This document shows positions 7,687-17,684 of a stretch of 64,000 bases of DNA, piece after piece (the stretch's first letter is position 1; each line of letters starts with the position of its first letter). Position numbers and translations under genes: made by a program. The notes below the pieces were generated by a model, which ran no database searches, was not told the DNA's origin, and saw only the letters and a program-made list of their open reading frames with translations. This DNA is from an uncultured Bacteroides sp. (GTDB lineage Bacteria; Bacillota; Clostridia; Lachnospirales; Lachnospiraceae). Location: positions 62,001 to 126,000 of the forward strand of contig CAMECH010000003.1 in assembly GCA_945913015.1 (NCBI GenBank), in the 5' to 3' direction.

Positions 7687-10600
7687 ATGTATTTAAAAAG
7701 TATAGAAGTTCAGGGCTTTAAGTCCTTTGCCAATAAAATAGTCTTTGAATTTAATAGCGGAATTACGGGAATTGTAGGTCCTAACGGAAGCGGTAAGAGT
7801 AATGTGGCAGATGCAGTGCGATGGGTTCTTGGTGAACAGAGTGCAAAACAGCTGCGCGGGACGAAGATGGAGGATGTTATATTTGCAGGTACACAGCTGC
7901 GTAAGCCCGTAGGTTTTGCATATGTTGCGATTACACTCGACAATTCAGACCATGCACTTCCTGTCGAATATGATGAGGTTGTTGTATCAAGGCGTGTTTT
8001 CCGCTCAGGCGAAAGTGAATACATGATTAACGGTAACACCTGCCGCCTCAAGGATGTATCCGAACTGTTTTACGACACAGGTATAGGTAAAGAAGGATAT
8101 TCCATAATCGGACAGGGACAGATTGACAAAATCTTAAGCGGTAAGCCGGAAGAACGCCGTGAGCTTTTTGATGAGGCTGCCGGAATTGTCAAATTTAAAA
8201 GAAGAAAGTCTGCCGCAGTTAAGAAGCTCGAGAGCGAACGTGCAAATCTTGTGCGCGTTAATGATATTCTTTCAGAGCTTGAGAAGCAGGTCGGGCCATT
8301 GGAGAAACAGTCGGAGAAGGCACGTGAGTATCTGAAACTCAAGGAAGAACTGAAAACAAATGATGTGAATGCATTTCTTCTTGAGATGGAATCAACACGT
8401 ACAATGCTTTCAGAACTTGACGGAAAGCTTGCCATTGCCAGCGATGACCTTGAGAAATCCAATGCCGAATACGAGAGCACCAAAGCGGAGTATGAGGCTG
8501 CAGAGCAGAAAATGTCCGAGCTTCAGAATGCCATTGAGATGGCAATGTCTCTGAAGTCAAACACAGACCTTGACAAAGGACGTCTTGACGGGCAGATGAA
8601 TGTCATGAATGAGCAGATTAAGACTATTCAGAACAATGAGACTCATCACCGTGAAAGAATTAATGTTATCCATCAGGAATGTGCACGCCTTGATGCGCAG
8701 AAGAATACATATCTTCACGACAAGGAAATGCTTGCCGCCGAGCTTGCTTCAACGAAGGAACAGCAGGACAGAAGTGAAGCCGAGCACAAGAGTATAACTG
8801 ATGAAATCAGCAATCTTTCTGCACAGATTGAAGCTGCGCAGAATGAAATGTATGAAATTCTCAACGAAAAGACAAATATTAAGACCGAAAACCAGCGCTT
8901 TGAGACTATGCTTGAACAGATTAACATACGGCGTGCAGAGCTTAACAGCAAGGTTATTCAGGGCAAAAGTGAAGAAAGTGCACAAAATGATGTTATTAAC
9001 AATTTTGCCAGGGAAGTCAGCACAATACACGGAGAAATAGAATCTGTTACAGCAGATATAAAGTCATATGAGGATGCAATAGCATCGCACCGCGAACATA
9101 TTGCAAATCTCACCGGCGAAATCGACAAAATGCAGCAGCAGTATCACCGTGAAAAATCACGTCTTGAATCGCTTCGTAACATTGCCGAACGTTACGACGG
9201 ATACGGAAACAGCATCCGCAAAGTAATGGAGTTAAAAAGCTCTAATGACGGAATACTCGGTGTAGTTGCCGACATTGTTAAGGTTCAGAAGCAGTACGAA
9301 GTGGCAATTGAAACTGCTCTTGGCGGAACTATCCAGAATATTGTTACAGATAATGAAAAAACTGCCAAAGAACTTATTGGATATCTGAAGGAAAATAAAT
9401 TCGGACGTGCTACATTTCTTCCGTTATCTTCAATATCAGGAAGAAATACGCTTGAAAAGGACCCATGCCTTAATGAGCCGGGTGTGGTAGGCATAGCAAG
9501 TAAGCTTGTACGTGTATCATTTGAATATGAAAATCTTGTTAATTATCTGCTTGGAAGAATTCTTGTAGTGGATAACATTGACAATGCTCTTGCAATTGCA
9601 AAAAAGTACAAGTATTCATTGAGAATAGTAACACTTGAAGGTGAGCAGTGCAATCCCGGAGGCTCAATGACAGGCGGTGCATTCAAAAACTCAAGCAACC
9701 TGCTCGGACGGCGCCGTGAGATTGAAGAATTAAAAGCATCCGTAGCTGAAGCATCCAAAAACCTTGAGGCAGCAAAAGAAGAGCTTGCCGCTACACGCAA
9801 AGAACTCGCTTCGGTACGCGAACAGAATGATACAGCATCAAAAGCCCTTCGTGAAAAACAGCTTTTATATAATACTGCACAGATGAATTACAAGCAGGCT
9901 GTTGAAAAACGCAATGAAATTATTGCTTCTTATCAGGAAAGCTCCAATGAAGCCGAAAGACTTGACAGGCAGATTGCTGATATCAAGGGCGGCTTGAGTA
10001 CTGTCAATGAAAGTCTTGCCAGCCTTGACGACAAAAATGCTGCAACTCAGGAAAATGTTGCAAAGCTGAACAGACAGCTTGACGATATGCGTGCAAAAGA
10101 AGCCAGCCATATTGCACAGTCGGAAAATATCCATGTCCAGTACAATGCAATGCTCCAAAAGGATACATTTATTCAGGAAAATATCACCAGAATCGAATGG
10201 GATATTGAAAATCTCCTGAATGAAGAGAAAAATCTTAACGAACAGCTTGTTCAGACAGCAGAGGATATCAAAGCCAAAGAAAAGGCAATTGACGAAATTA
10301 AGTGTTCAATTGCAGCCGCTGATGCACAAATTGTCGAATGTGAAGGAAAAATTGCAAATCTTAAAGCTGAGCGAAGTGAAACAGCTGAAAAGAATAAGAC
10401 ATTTTTCGATAAAAGAGAAAATCTTGCCAACACTATCAGTGCTCTGGACAAGGAGTGTTACCGTCTGAATACTTCAAAAGAAAAGCTTGAGGCAGCAAAA
10501 GAGTCGCTTATTGACTATATGTGGACGGAATATGAGATTACATTCAGTGTTGCAGCTCAGATGCGCAATCCTGAAATGTCTGATTTATCAGCAATGAAGA

Positions 10601-11271
10601 AGGATATAACAAGACTGAAAACTCAGATTCGTGCACTCGGCGATGTCAATGTCAATGCCATTGAGGAGTACAAGGAAGTCTATGAGCGCTATACATTTCT
10701 CTCCGGACAGCATGATGACCTTGTTGAGGCTGAAAAGAGCCTTATGACGGTTATTGACGAGCTTGACAACGGTATGAGAATTCAGTTTCAGGCCAAATTT
10801 GATGAAATCAAAGTTGAATTTGATAAGGTATTCAGGGAACTTTTCGGTGGCGGACGCGGTACTATCGAACTTGTCGAGGGAGAGGATATTCTTGAGGCAG
10901 GAATTCTTATTATTTCACAGCCGCCGGGAAAGAAACTGCAGAACATGATGCAGCTTTCAGGTGGTGAGAAAGCGCTTACTGCAATTTCACTGTTATTTGC
11001 CATACAGAACCTGAAGCCGTCACCATTCTGTCTGCTTGATGAGATTGAAGCCGCACTTGATGATCCAAATGTCGACCGTTATGCTTCATATCTTCATAAA
11101 CTGACAAAGCATACACAGTTTATTGTAATCACTCACAGACGCGGTACGATGGCTGCGGCTGACCGCCTTTACGGAATAACGATGCAGGAAAAGGGCGTAT
11201 CTACACTCGTTTCTGTTGACCTTATTGAAAATGAACTAGATAATGCCGATTCAGGCAGTAAGCAGAATTAA
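7687..11271 (+). CDS. smc: chromosome segregation ATPase SMC
   Basis: The 1194-residue SMC protein of condensin-like SMC-ScpAB, which organises and segregates the chromosome. The Walker A 'GPNGSGKSN' is near 32-40, long coiled coils lie at about 170-500 and 680-1010, and the hinge is at about 515-670 with conserved 'GGSMTGGAF' near 659. The ABC signature 'LSGGEKALTAISLLFA' and Walker B 'CLLDEIEAALDD' are near the C-terminus. The start 'MYLKSIEVQGFKSF' matches the family; an extension to 7657 is unlikely. ftsY follows. Confidence 0.97.
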   Translation: MYLKSIEVQGFKSFANKIVFEFNSGITGIVGPNGSGKSNVADAVRWVLGEQSAKQLRGTKMEDVIFAGTQLRKPVGFAYVAITLDNSDHALPVEYDEVVVSRRVFRSGESEYMINGNTCRLKDVSELFYDTGIGKEGYSIIGQGQIDKILSGKPEERRELFDEAAGIVKFKRRKSAAVKKLESERANLVRVNDILSELEKQVGPLEKQSEKAREYLKLKEELKTNDVNAFLLEMESTRTMLSELDGKLAIASDDLEKSNAEYESTKAEYEAAEQKMSELQNAIEMAMSLKSNTDLDKGRLDGQMNVMNEQIKTIQNNETHHRERINVIHQECARLDAQKNTYLHDKEMLAAELASTKEQQDRSEAEHKSITDEISNLSAQIEAAQNEMYEILNEKTNIKTENQRFETMLEQINIRRAELNSKVIQGKSEESAQNDVINNFAREVSTIHGEIESVTADIKSYEDAIASHREHIANLTGEIDKMQQQYHREKSRLESLRNIAERYDGYGNSIRKVMELKSSNDGILGVVADIVKVQKQYEVAIETALGGTIQNIVTDNEKTAKELIGYLKENKFGRATFLPLSSISGRNTLEKDPCLNEPGVVGIASKLVRVSFEYENLVNYLLGRILVVDNIDNALAIAKKYKYSLRIVTLEGEQCNPGGSMTGGAFKNSSNLLGRRREIEELKASVAEASKNLEAAKEELAATRKELASVREQNDTASKALREKQLLYNTAQMNYKQAVEKRNEIIASYQESSNEAERLDRQIADIKGGLSTVNESLASLDDKNAATQENVAKLNRQLDDMRAKEASHIAQSENIHVQYNAMLQKDTFIQENITRIEWDIENLLNEEKNLNEQLVQTAEDIKAKEKAIDEIKCSIAAADAQIVECEGKIANLKAERSETAEKNKTFFDKRENLANTISALDKECYRLNTSKEKLEAAKESLIDYMWTEYEITFSVAAQMRNPEMSDLSAMKKDITRLKTQIRALGDVNVNAIEEYKEVYERYTFLSGQHDDLVEAEKSLMTVIDELDNGMRIQFQAKFDEIKVEFDKVFRELFGGGRGTIELVEGEDILEAGILIISQPPGKKLQNMMQLSGGEKALTAISLLFAIQNLKPSPFCLLDEIEAALDDPNVDRYASYLHKLTKHTQFIVITHRRGTMAAADRLYGITMQEKGVSTLVSVDLIENELDNADSGSKQN

Positions 11272-11290
11272 TAAAATAATGGAGAGCGTT

Positions 11291-12223
11291 ATGGGATTAT
11301 TCAGCAAATTAAAAGAAGGCCTTACTAAAACAAGAGACCATATTACATCCGGAATGGATGCCATTTTCTCAGGCTTTTCATCAATTGATGATGATTTTTA
11401 TGAGGAACTGGAAGAGACCATGATTATGGGTGATATCGGTGTGCGTGCAACAGAAGAGATTCTGGATGAACTCAAGGAAAAAGTCCGTGAGAACAAAATC
11501 AAGAATCCGGCTGACTGCAAACAGCTTCTGATTGATACCATCAGAGAAAAGATGGATTTGGGTGAAAATGCTTATGATTTTGAAAACCGTAAATCTATCA
11601 TAATAATGATTGGTGTGAACGGCGTCGGCAAAACCACTTCTGCCGGAAAGATTGCCGCACATTTAAAGTCACAGGGTAAAAAAGTTATTCTTGCCGCTGC
11701 TGATACATTTCGTGCCGCAGCGATTGAGCAGCTTACAGAATGGGCTAACAGAAGTCAGTGTGATATCATTGCCCAGTCTGAAGGCTCTGACCCGGCAGCC
11801 GTGATTTTTGATGCAGTTGCAGCCGCAAAAGCAAGAAAAGCAGATGTACTTCTGTGTGATACTGCAGGACGTCTGCACAACAAAAAGAACCTGATGGAGG
11901 AGCTAAGAAAGATTGACAGAATCATTGAGCGGGAGTATGCTGATGCATATAGGGAAAATCTGCTTGTGCTCGATGCCACAACAGGTCAGAATGCGCTTTC
12001 ACAGCTCAGGGAATTCATGGATGTAATGGATATAACCGGAATCGTCCTTACCAAGATGGACGGAACTGCGAAGGGCGGTATTGCTATTGCAATACAGACA
12101 GAATTTGGTGTTCCGGTTAAATATATCGGCGTAGGTGAACACATAGAAGATTTACAGAAATTCAATTCAGGGGATTTTGTTAATGCATTATTTAACGTAA
12201 CCACCGGGGATGAGAATGAATAA
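11291..12223 (+). CDS. ftsY: signal recognition particle receptor FtsY
   Basis: GTPase that docks the signal recognition particle at the membrane. The 310-residue form has the NG domain only, lacking the long acidic A domain of proteobacteria. G1 is 'GVNGVGKTTSAGKIA' near 102-116, 'AADTFRAAAIEQL' near 135, 'DTAGRLHNK' near 190 and 'TKMDGTAKGG' near 256. ATG 11291 is preceded by GGAGAGCGTT; an upstream extension would overlap smc. Ffh is encoded in a separate unit further downstream. Confidence 0.97.
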   Translation: MGLFSKLKEGLTKTRDHITSGMDAIFSGFSSIDDDFYEELEETMIMGDIGVRATEEILDELKEKVRENKIKNPADCKQLLIDTIREKMDLGENAYDFENRKSIIIMIGVNGVGKTTSAGKIAAHLKSQGKKVILAAADTFRAAAIEQLTEWANRSQCDIIAQSEGSDPAAVIFDAVAAAKARKADVLLCDTAGRLHNKKNLMEELRKIDRIIEREYADAYRENLLVLDATTGQNALSQLREFMDVMDITGIVLTKMDGTAKGGIAIAIQTEFGVPVKYIGVGEHIEDLQKFNSGDFVNALFNVTTGDENE

Positions 12224-12251
12224 TTAACTTGAAATGGAGATTGAAATCAAA

Positions 12252-13469
12252 ATGGAAGAATTGACACTTGCAAAATTTGAAGAAGCTGCTGATAAAGTGC
12301 AGGAGGTCACACTTAAGACCAATCTTGTGTACAGCGAGTATTTCAGTGAACAGAGCGGCAATAAGATTTATTTAAAGCCTGAAAATATGCAGTATACAGG
12401 TGCTTACAAGGTCAGAGGTGCTTATTACAAAATAAGCACACTCACCGATGATGAACGTGCAAAGGGGCTTATTACGGCGTCTGCCGGAAATCATGCACAG
12501 GGTGTGGCTTATGCAGCAAAGATTTACGGCTGCAGGGCAGTTATTGTCATGCCTACAACGACACCTCTTATTAAGGTAAACCGCACAAAGAGCTATGGCG
12601 CTGAGGTTGTTTTGTACGGAAATGTATATGATGAAGCATGCGAGTATGCTTTAAAGCTTGCCGAGGAGCAGGGACTCACATTTATACACCCGTTTGACGA
12701 CCTTGATGTTGCCACAGGTCAGGGGTCGATTGCAATGGAAATCATCAAAGAGCTTCCTACTGTTGATTACATTCTTGTGCCAATCGGAGGCGGCGGACTT
12801 GCAACAGGTGTTTCAACTCTTGCAAAGCTGCTCAATCCGCATATTAAAGTAATCGGTGTTGAACCGGCAGGGGCCAACTGTCTTCAGGAGTCTCTTAAGA
12901 AAAATGCAGTAACAACACTTAAGTCAGTTAATACAATCGCGGACGGTACTGCCGTACAGACACCTGGCAAAAAGCTTTTCCCATATCTTAAAGAAAATCT
13001 CGATGAGGTAATCACTGTTGAGGATTATGAGCTTATTGATGCATTTCTTGATATGGTTGAAAACCATAAGATGATAGTTGAAAATTCAGGTCTTCTCTCA
13101 GTTGCAGCAATCAAGCATATTGATGTAAAAGATAAAAAGATTGTGTCCATACTTAGCGGAGGCAACATGGATGTCATTACAATGTCCTCAATTGTAAGAC
13201 ATGGTCTTATCCAGCGCGGACGTATATTCACAGTATCTGTTCTGCTTCCTGACAAGCCGGGTGAGCTTGTGCGTGTTGCACAGATTGTCGCTTCGGCAAG
13301 AGGCAATGTTATAAAAATCGACCACAATCAGTTTGTAAGCATCAACCGCAATGCCGCTGTTGAATTAAGACTTACTATTGAGGCGTTTGGCCACGACCAC
13401 CGTGACGAAATAGTAAAGCTGCTTGAAGATGGCGGGCTTCGTCCAAAACTTGTCAAAACCAATTTATAA
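12252..13469 (+). CDS. ilvA: threonine ammonia-lyase with ACT domain
   Basis: PLP enzyme that deaminates threonine to 2-oxobutanoate for isoleucine synthesis or threonine breakdown. The PLP lysine is in 'YTGAYKVRGAYYKI' near residue 50, the phosphate-binding glycine loop is 'PIGGGGLATG' near 180, and an ACT domain occupies about 325-405 ('VSVLLPDKPGELVRVAQIV'). At 405 residues it matches the medium-length form that resembles catabolic TdcB. GGAGA lies 11 nt before ATG 12252; an ATG at 12234 overlaps that ribosome site. Biosynthetic versus catabolic role is not decided by sequence. Confidence 0.9.
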   Translation: MEELTLAKFEEAADKVQEVTLKTNLVYSEYFSEQSGNKIYLKPENMQYTGAYKVRGAYYKISTLTDDERAKGLITASAGNHAQGVAYAAKIYGCRAVIVMPTTTPLIKVNRTKSYGAEVVLYGNVYDEACEYALKLAEEQGLTFIHPFDDLDVATGQGSIAMEIIKELPTVDYILVPIGGGGLATGVSTLAKLLNPHIKVIGVEPAGANCLQESLKKNAVTTLKSVNTIADGTAVQTPGKKLFPYLKENLDEVITVEDYELIDAFLDMVENHKMIVENSGLLSVAAIKHIDVKDKKIVSILSGGNMDVITMSSIVRHGLIQRGRIFTVSVLLPDKPGELVRVAQIVASARGNVIKIDHNQFVSINRNAAVELRLTIEAFGHDHRDEIVKLLEDGGLRPKLVKTNL

Positions 13470-13479
13470 ATTCTTTACT

Positions 13480-13510
13480 ACAGAGGGGCAGGTTTCACTT
13501 GCTCCTCTGT
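13480..13510 (+). terminator. hairpin after ilvA, probable terminator
   Basis: ACAGAGGGGCAGG (13480-13492) pairs with 13498-13510 with two wobbles around the loop TTTCA. The following AATTTCAT is only weakly T-rich. Confidence 0.6.
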
Positions 13511-13585
13511 AATTTCATATACTCAGGCATTTGCCAACCTCTTACTATATTGTACAGCCACAGTTCTTAAAAAAGCATAAAAGTC

Positions 13586-13614
13586 AGGACAGACAAAATA
13601 TTTTATGGTATAAT
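13586..13614 (+). promoter_or_regulatory. likely promoter of the MacAB-like operon
   Basis: A clear TATAAT at 13609-13614 with a poor -35 (AGGACA) 17 nt upstream. The weak -35 may mean that an activator is needed. Confidence 0.45.
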
Positions 13615-13664
13615 CAGCAAATATAAATCATATTTACATATGTACTACCCGGGAGGAGTTATTG

Positions 13665-15278
13665 ATGAAAGCAAAGTTAAAGAAACATTGGAAATTAATT
13701 ACTGTACTTACAGTTATTGTTCTATTCATTTCATTTTTACTGTTTAGCGGCAGTAAAGCAGCAAGTGAAATGTATGTCGATGAAAAGGTCCAGGTGAGGG
13801 ATATAACCACTTACCACACATTCACAGGTAATATTGAGGCTGTTAACGACATTTCAATCACTCCTAAGACTATGGGCGAAGTTACAGCTGTATATTTCAA
13901 GGAAGGTGACAATGTTAAGGCCGGTGATGTCCTTGCGCAGATTGATGACTCATCAATCAGACGCAGCATTAATCTTAAAGAGGCATCCCTTAGCAACACT
14001 GAGCTTTCCAATTATTATGCAATCCGTGATGCCAAAAAGTCCTATGAAGATTACAAAACTTCATTGGAAAACGGTGAGAATGCCACTCTCAATCAGGCAA
14101 AATCTGCACTTGACAATGCTAAGACAGCATATGACCTGTCTGTAAAGAATTATGAGCGCATGAAGCTCGAACTTGAAAACAATATTGACGCTTCCATGAT
14201 TGGCGCTACAAACCAGTTGAATTCAGTCAAAATGGCACTTGATCAGGCACAGAAAAACTATGATGACAACGAAGCCGATATAAGAGGCTGTGAAAAAGGC
14301 GTTTCCAATGCTCAGGATGCCTATGACGCAGATCCGTCACAAGCTAATGCAGTTTCCCTTGCCGCAGCCAAAGCTAACGTAGAGATGCTTGAGGCAAAGA
14401 GGGATGCTCTTCAGACAGCTCTTGACAATGCAAAGCAGAACTATGACAACCAGATGAAGAGCTATCTGAGTACATACAATACTGCAAACACAAATCTTTC
14501 AAAGTATAAAGATGATATGGATGCCAAGTATGACAATTATCTTCAGGCACAGCAGAGTTATGAGAGTGCAGTTACAGCTACTAACCAGACACTTGAAACA
14601 TATGCCAATGCGGCAGAGAAAGTTGAGGCAGTTTCTAATACAGACTTAGCTTCAATCGAATTAGATAATCTTTACTCACAGCTTGATGACTACAAAATCA
14701 TTGCATCAATAGACGGTACTCTTACTGACTTTAATATCAAGGTCGGTGACACACTTTCAACAGCTAAGGCAGTAGCCGAAATTACAGACTATTCAACTGT
14801 ACAGGTTGCAATCAAGATTGACGAATATGATATTCTCGGCGTTGAAGACGGCGAAAAAGTTGGCATCACAGTAGATGCGCTCGACCGCGATTATGAAGGA
14901 ATAATTAAAAATGTTTCCAAAAAAGCCACAGTAGAAAAAGGCGTTTCATATTTCACAGCGGATGTTGAATTTACAGCCGATGACTACATCCGTACAGGAA
15001 TGTCTGTTGAAGTAAAACTTAAGAATAATGATGTTAAGAATGCACTTACAGTTTCAATGAATGCGCTTTACTATGAAAGTGACAACACACCGTATGTTCT
15101 TGTAGATAACAACAATAAACCTGAGAAAAAATATATAACGGTTGGTATTACAGACGGTTCATATGTCGAAATCAAGGACGGTCTCAAGGAGGGCGATACA
15201 GTTCAGGCAATGAGCGAAATGATGGCCATGATGATGCAGATGTACGGTCCAAGCGGTTCAGGTGCTGCGGAAGAATAA
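13665..15278 (+). CDS. MacA/HlyD-like periplasmic-adaptor family protein
   Basis: A 537-residue membrane-fusion-type adaptor for the ABC exporter encoded next. One N-terminal membrane anchor is at about 8-28. A lipoyl/biotinyl-like half follows ('KEGDNVKAGDVLAQIDDS' near 83), then a long coiled-coil hairpin (about 105-330), the second lipoyl half ('KVGDTLSTAKAVAEI') and a beta-barrel region to about 500. The C-terminus is Met-rich. In monoderm bacteria such adaptors sit outside the membrane and aid peptide, antibiotic or surfactant export. GGGAGGAG precedes the ATG. Confidence 0.88.
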   Translation: MKAKLKKHWKLITVLTVIVLFISFLLFSGSKAASEMYVDEKVQVRDITTYHTFTGNIEAVNDISITPKTMGEVTAVYFKEGDNVKAGDVLAQIDDSSIRRSINLKEASLSNTELSNYYAIRDAKKSYEDYKTSLENGENATLNQAKSALDNAKTAYDLSVKNYERMKLELENNIDASMIGATNQLNSVKMALDQAQKNYDDNEADIRGCEKGVSNAQDAYDADPSQANAVSLAAAKANVEMLEAKRDALQTALDNAKQNYDNQMKSYLSTYNTANTNLSKYKDDMDAKYDNYLQAQQSYESAVTATNQTLETYANAAEKVEAVSNTDLASIELDNLYSQLDDYKIIASIDGTLTDFNIKVGDTLSTAKAVAEITDYSTVQVAIKIDEYDILGVEDGEKVGITVDALDRDYEGIIKNVSKKATVEKGVSYFTADVEFTADDYIRTGMSVEVKLKNNDVKNALTVSMNALYYESDNTPYVLVDNNNKPEKKYITVGITDGSYVEIKDGLKEGDTVQAMSEMMAMMMQMYGPSGSGAAEE

Positions 15279-15346
15279 CACACAGACATATCAGATAATA
15301 TGAATACCTTTATCATAAATGTTTTTGATTGAAACGGAGGATTGAA

Positions 15347-16039
15347 TTGAAAAAAGAAATACTTACAATGAAAAACATTGTAAAAGAATACGTCATGGGC
15401 GATGAAGTTTCAAGAGTTCTTAAAAATGTCGACCTTACTGTTGAAGAGGGTGAATTTCTTGCAATTCTTGGTCCTTCAGGCTCAGGAAAATCAACGTTGA
15501 TGAATATTATAGGATGCCTCGATGTCCCTACTTCCGGGGAGTATACGCTTTCCGGAAGACTGATTGCAAACCAGGATGAAAAGTCTCTTGCCCAGATCAG
15601 GAGCAAAGAGATTGGCTTTATTTTCCAGTCATTTCATCTGTTACAGCGTCAGACAGCTCTTGAAAATGTTGAGCTTCCGATGATTTATGCCAATGTAAAA
15701 GAAAAAGAACGCAAGGAACGTGCAATGCAGATGCTTGAGAAAGTCGGTCTTAAGGACAAAATGGATCATTATCCGAATCAGATGTCCGGTGGACAGCAGC
15801 AGCGAGTTGCAATCGCGCGTGCAATTGTCAATAATCCGACTATCCTTCTTGCCGATGAGCCTACAGGAGCTCTCGACCAGAAGACCGGAGCACAGGTTAT
15901 GGAACTTTTTCATGAGCTTAACAATGAAGGCAGATGCATTATAATGATTACACATGATGTAAATATAGCAAAACATGCCAGCAGAATCGTACGAATCCTT
16001 GACGGCAATATCAGTGAAGGCGTAGTTGAAGATGCATAA
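15347..16039 (+). CDS. ABC transporter ATP-binding protein (MacB/LolD type)
   Basis: The 230-residue ATPase of the MacAB-like exporter. Walker A 'GPSGSGKST' is near 38-46, signature '[14 protein letters not shown]' near 145, Walker B '[12 protein letters not shown]' near 165, and the H-loop 'MITHD' near 203. TTG at 15347 is chosen as start since GGAGG lies 6 nt before it; a TTG at 15329 has no ribosome site. The permease gene follows after 15 nt. Confidence 0.92.
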   Translation: MKKEILTMKNIVKEYVMGDEVSRVLKNVDLTVEEGEFLAILGPSGSGKSTLMNIIGCLDVPTSGEYTLSGRLIANQDEKSLAQIRSKEIGFIFQSFHLLQRQTALENVELPMIYANVKEKERKERAMQMLEKVGLKDKMDHYPNQMSGGQQQRVAIARAIVNNPTILLADEPTGALDQKTGAQVMELFHELNNEGRCIIMITHDVNIAKHASRIVRILDGNISEGVVEDA

Positions 16040-16054
16040 GGACGGAGGCTTAAA

Positions 16055-17242
16055 ATGGGTACTTTAAAGCAGAGCATTGAAATGTCAATACAGAATATAA
16101 AAGGCAATAAAATGCGCTCATTTCTGACAACTCTTGGAATTATAATCGGTGTAACTGCTGTTATTGCACTGATTACTATTGTCAAGGGTGTATCAGATAA
16201 CGTAATGGGGCAGTTTGAGTCTTTGGGCGCAGGAAAGCTTATGGTTTCGGTAGCAGGAACATCCCTCAAGACAGGACTTTCCGAATCAGATCTTGCCAAA
16301 ATAGAAAAAATCAACAATGTTTCCGGTATATCACCAACCATATCAACCACAAGCAAGGCTTCAAGAAACGGTGAAGTTGATGACGTTTCTGTGGAAGGCA
16401 AGAACGGAACATATTTTATAAATAATAATAACATCATTTCCGGAAGACCGCTTACTCAGGCGGAGATGGCAGGTGATGTGTACACCTGTGTAATTGATAT
16501 GGACTGTGCCAAAAGATTTTTCTTTGGCGAAAATCCGATTGGAAAGAAGATACGTGTAGGAGGATATACATACACTGTTGTAGGACTAGAGGACGGCAAT
16601 TCAAACCTTATGTCCGAAATGATGGTATCCTCCAACGACGGCGGTTCAATTAAAATTCCGTACAGAAATGCGCTTAAAATGACCGAAAGTTCTAATGTGA
16701 ACAGTCTTGAAGTCTATGTAAAAGACACCAATTTCACATCACAGGTTGTTGATGACCTTGAAAAGATACTTAACCAGGCATTTAACGATAACGATGACAG
16801 TTACACCGTAATAAATATGGAATCGCTGCTTGACACAATGAAATCAATGCAGGACATGATGACAACCATGCTTGCCGGAATTGCATCAATTGCACTTCTT
16901 GTAGGCGGTATAGGAATTATGAACATGATGCTCGTATCAGTAACTGAACGTACCAAGGAAATCGGTCTCAGGAAGGCGCTGGGAGCCGAGCCTATGAAAA
17001 TACAGATGCAGTTTCTGATAGAATCAATTTTTCTTTCCATGATTGGAGGAATTATAGGCGTTGCATTAGGTCTGCTTATTTCATATGCGGCAGCTACAAT
17101 GATTGGTATTGATTTTGTAATACAGCCCGGAGCCATAGCTCTTGGTGTAGGATTCTCAGCGGCTATCGGAATCATATTCGGATGGGTACCGGCAAAGAAA
17201 GCGAGTGAGCTTAATCCTATAGATGCGTTGCGCTCAGAATAA
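16055..17242 (+). CDS. ABC transporter permease (MacB/FtsX type)
   Basis: A 395-residue permease with a membrane helix at about 22-45, a large extracytoplasmic MacB_PCD domain (about 50-255), and three C-terminal helices with the conserved 'VTERTKEIGLRKALGA' coupling segment near 297-312. Together with the adaptor and ATPase it forms a MacAB-like mechanotransmission exporter. GGACGGAGG precedes the ATG. No substrate gene is adjacent. Confidence 0.92.
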   Translation: MGTLKQSIEMSIQNIKGNKMRSFLTTLGIIIGVTAVIALITIVKGVSDNVMGQFESLGAGKLMVSVAGTSLKTGLSESDLAKIEKINNVSGISPTISTTSKASRNGEVDDVSVEGKNGTYFINNNNIISGRPLTQAEMAGDVYTCVIDMDCAKRFFFGENPIGKKIRVGGYTYTVVGLEDGNSNLMSEMMVSSNDGGSIKIPYRNALKMTESSNVNSLEVYVKDTNFTSQVVDDLEKILNQAFNDNDDSYTVINMESLLDTMKSMQDMMTTMLAGIASIALLVGGIGIMNMMLVSVTERTKEIGLRKALGAEPMKIQMQFLIESIFLSMIGGIIGVALGLLISYAAATMIGIDFVIQPGAIALGVGFSAAIGIIFGWVPAKKASELNPIDALRSE

Positions 17243-17264
17243 TATTTATTGATTTTGAATTTTA

Positions 17265-17302
17265 ATTAAGGATGTCAAGAAAAAATACTTGACATCCTTA
17301 AT
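17265..17302 (+). terminator. perfect 15-bp inverted repeat after the MacB-like gene
   Basis: Arms 17265-17279 and 17288-17302 are perfect complements around an AT loop. The T tract after it is poor, so termination may be weak. Its 3' arm contains the -35 box of the ylxM promoter. Confidence 0.6.
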
Positions 17303-17317
17303 CTGTTATTGTAATAT
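17289..17317 (+). promoter_or_regulatory. promoter of ylxM-ffh inside the hairpin
   Basis: TTGACA at 17289-17294, 17-nt spacer, TAATAT at 17312-17317. The predicted transcription start (about 17323-17325) is only a few nucleotides before the ylxM ATG at 17328. Confidence 0.8.
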
Positions 17318-17327
17318 AGCATTTGTT

Positions 17328-17672
17328 ATGGAAAAGATTCTTGAACAGACACTTTTATATGATTTTTATGGTGAGCTTCTGACAGAGCATCAGAAAGCTG
17401 TTTATGAGGATGTAGTCCTGAATGACTACTCACTCAGTGAGGTTGCAGAAGAATATGACATATCAAGACAGGGTGTACACGATTTAATCAAGCGCTGTAA
17501 TGCCATTCTTGCAGGATATGAAAACAAGCTTCACCTCGTTGAAAAGTTTATAACAGCTAAGAAGATGGTCAGTGAAATTAACTGCCTCACCAAAAAATTT
17601 TTTGATAATGGTGATGTTACGTGTGTTAAGAAGATTGATGAAATTTCCAATGACATGTTAAAAATTTTCTAA
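17328..17672 (+). CDS. ylxM: YlxM-family helix-turn-helix protein
   Basis: A 114-residue protein of the YlxM/UPF0122 family, regularly encoded before ffh and linked to the signal recognition particle. A sigma-70 region-4-like helix-turn-helix is at about 25-65 ('YSLSEVAEEYDISRQGVHDLIKR'). The start 'MEKILEQTLLYDFYGELLT' matches family N-termini closely. There is no Shine-Dalgarno in the 20 nt upstream, and the promoter -10 box ends 10 nt before the ATG, so the mRNA may be leaderless. Confidence 0.92.
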   Translation: MEKILEQTLLYDFYGELLTEHQKAVYEDVVLNDYSLSEVAEEYDISRQGVHDLIKRCNAILAGYENKLHLVEKFITAKKMVSEINCLTKKFFDNGDVTCVKKIDEISNDMLKIF

Positions 17673-17684
17673 ATGGAGGTCACG

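Noticed and set aside
13665-17242. LolCDE-type lipoprotein exporter
   Set aside because: The adaptor has a long coiled coil and lipoyl halves and the organism appears monoderm, so a MacAB-like exporter fits better.
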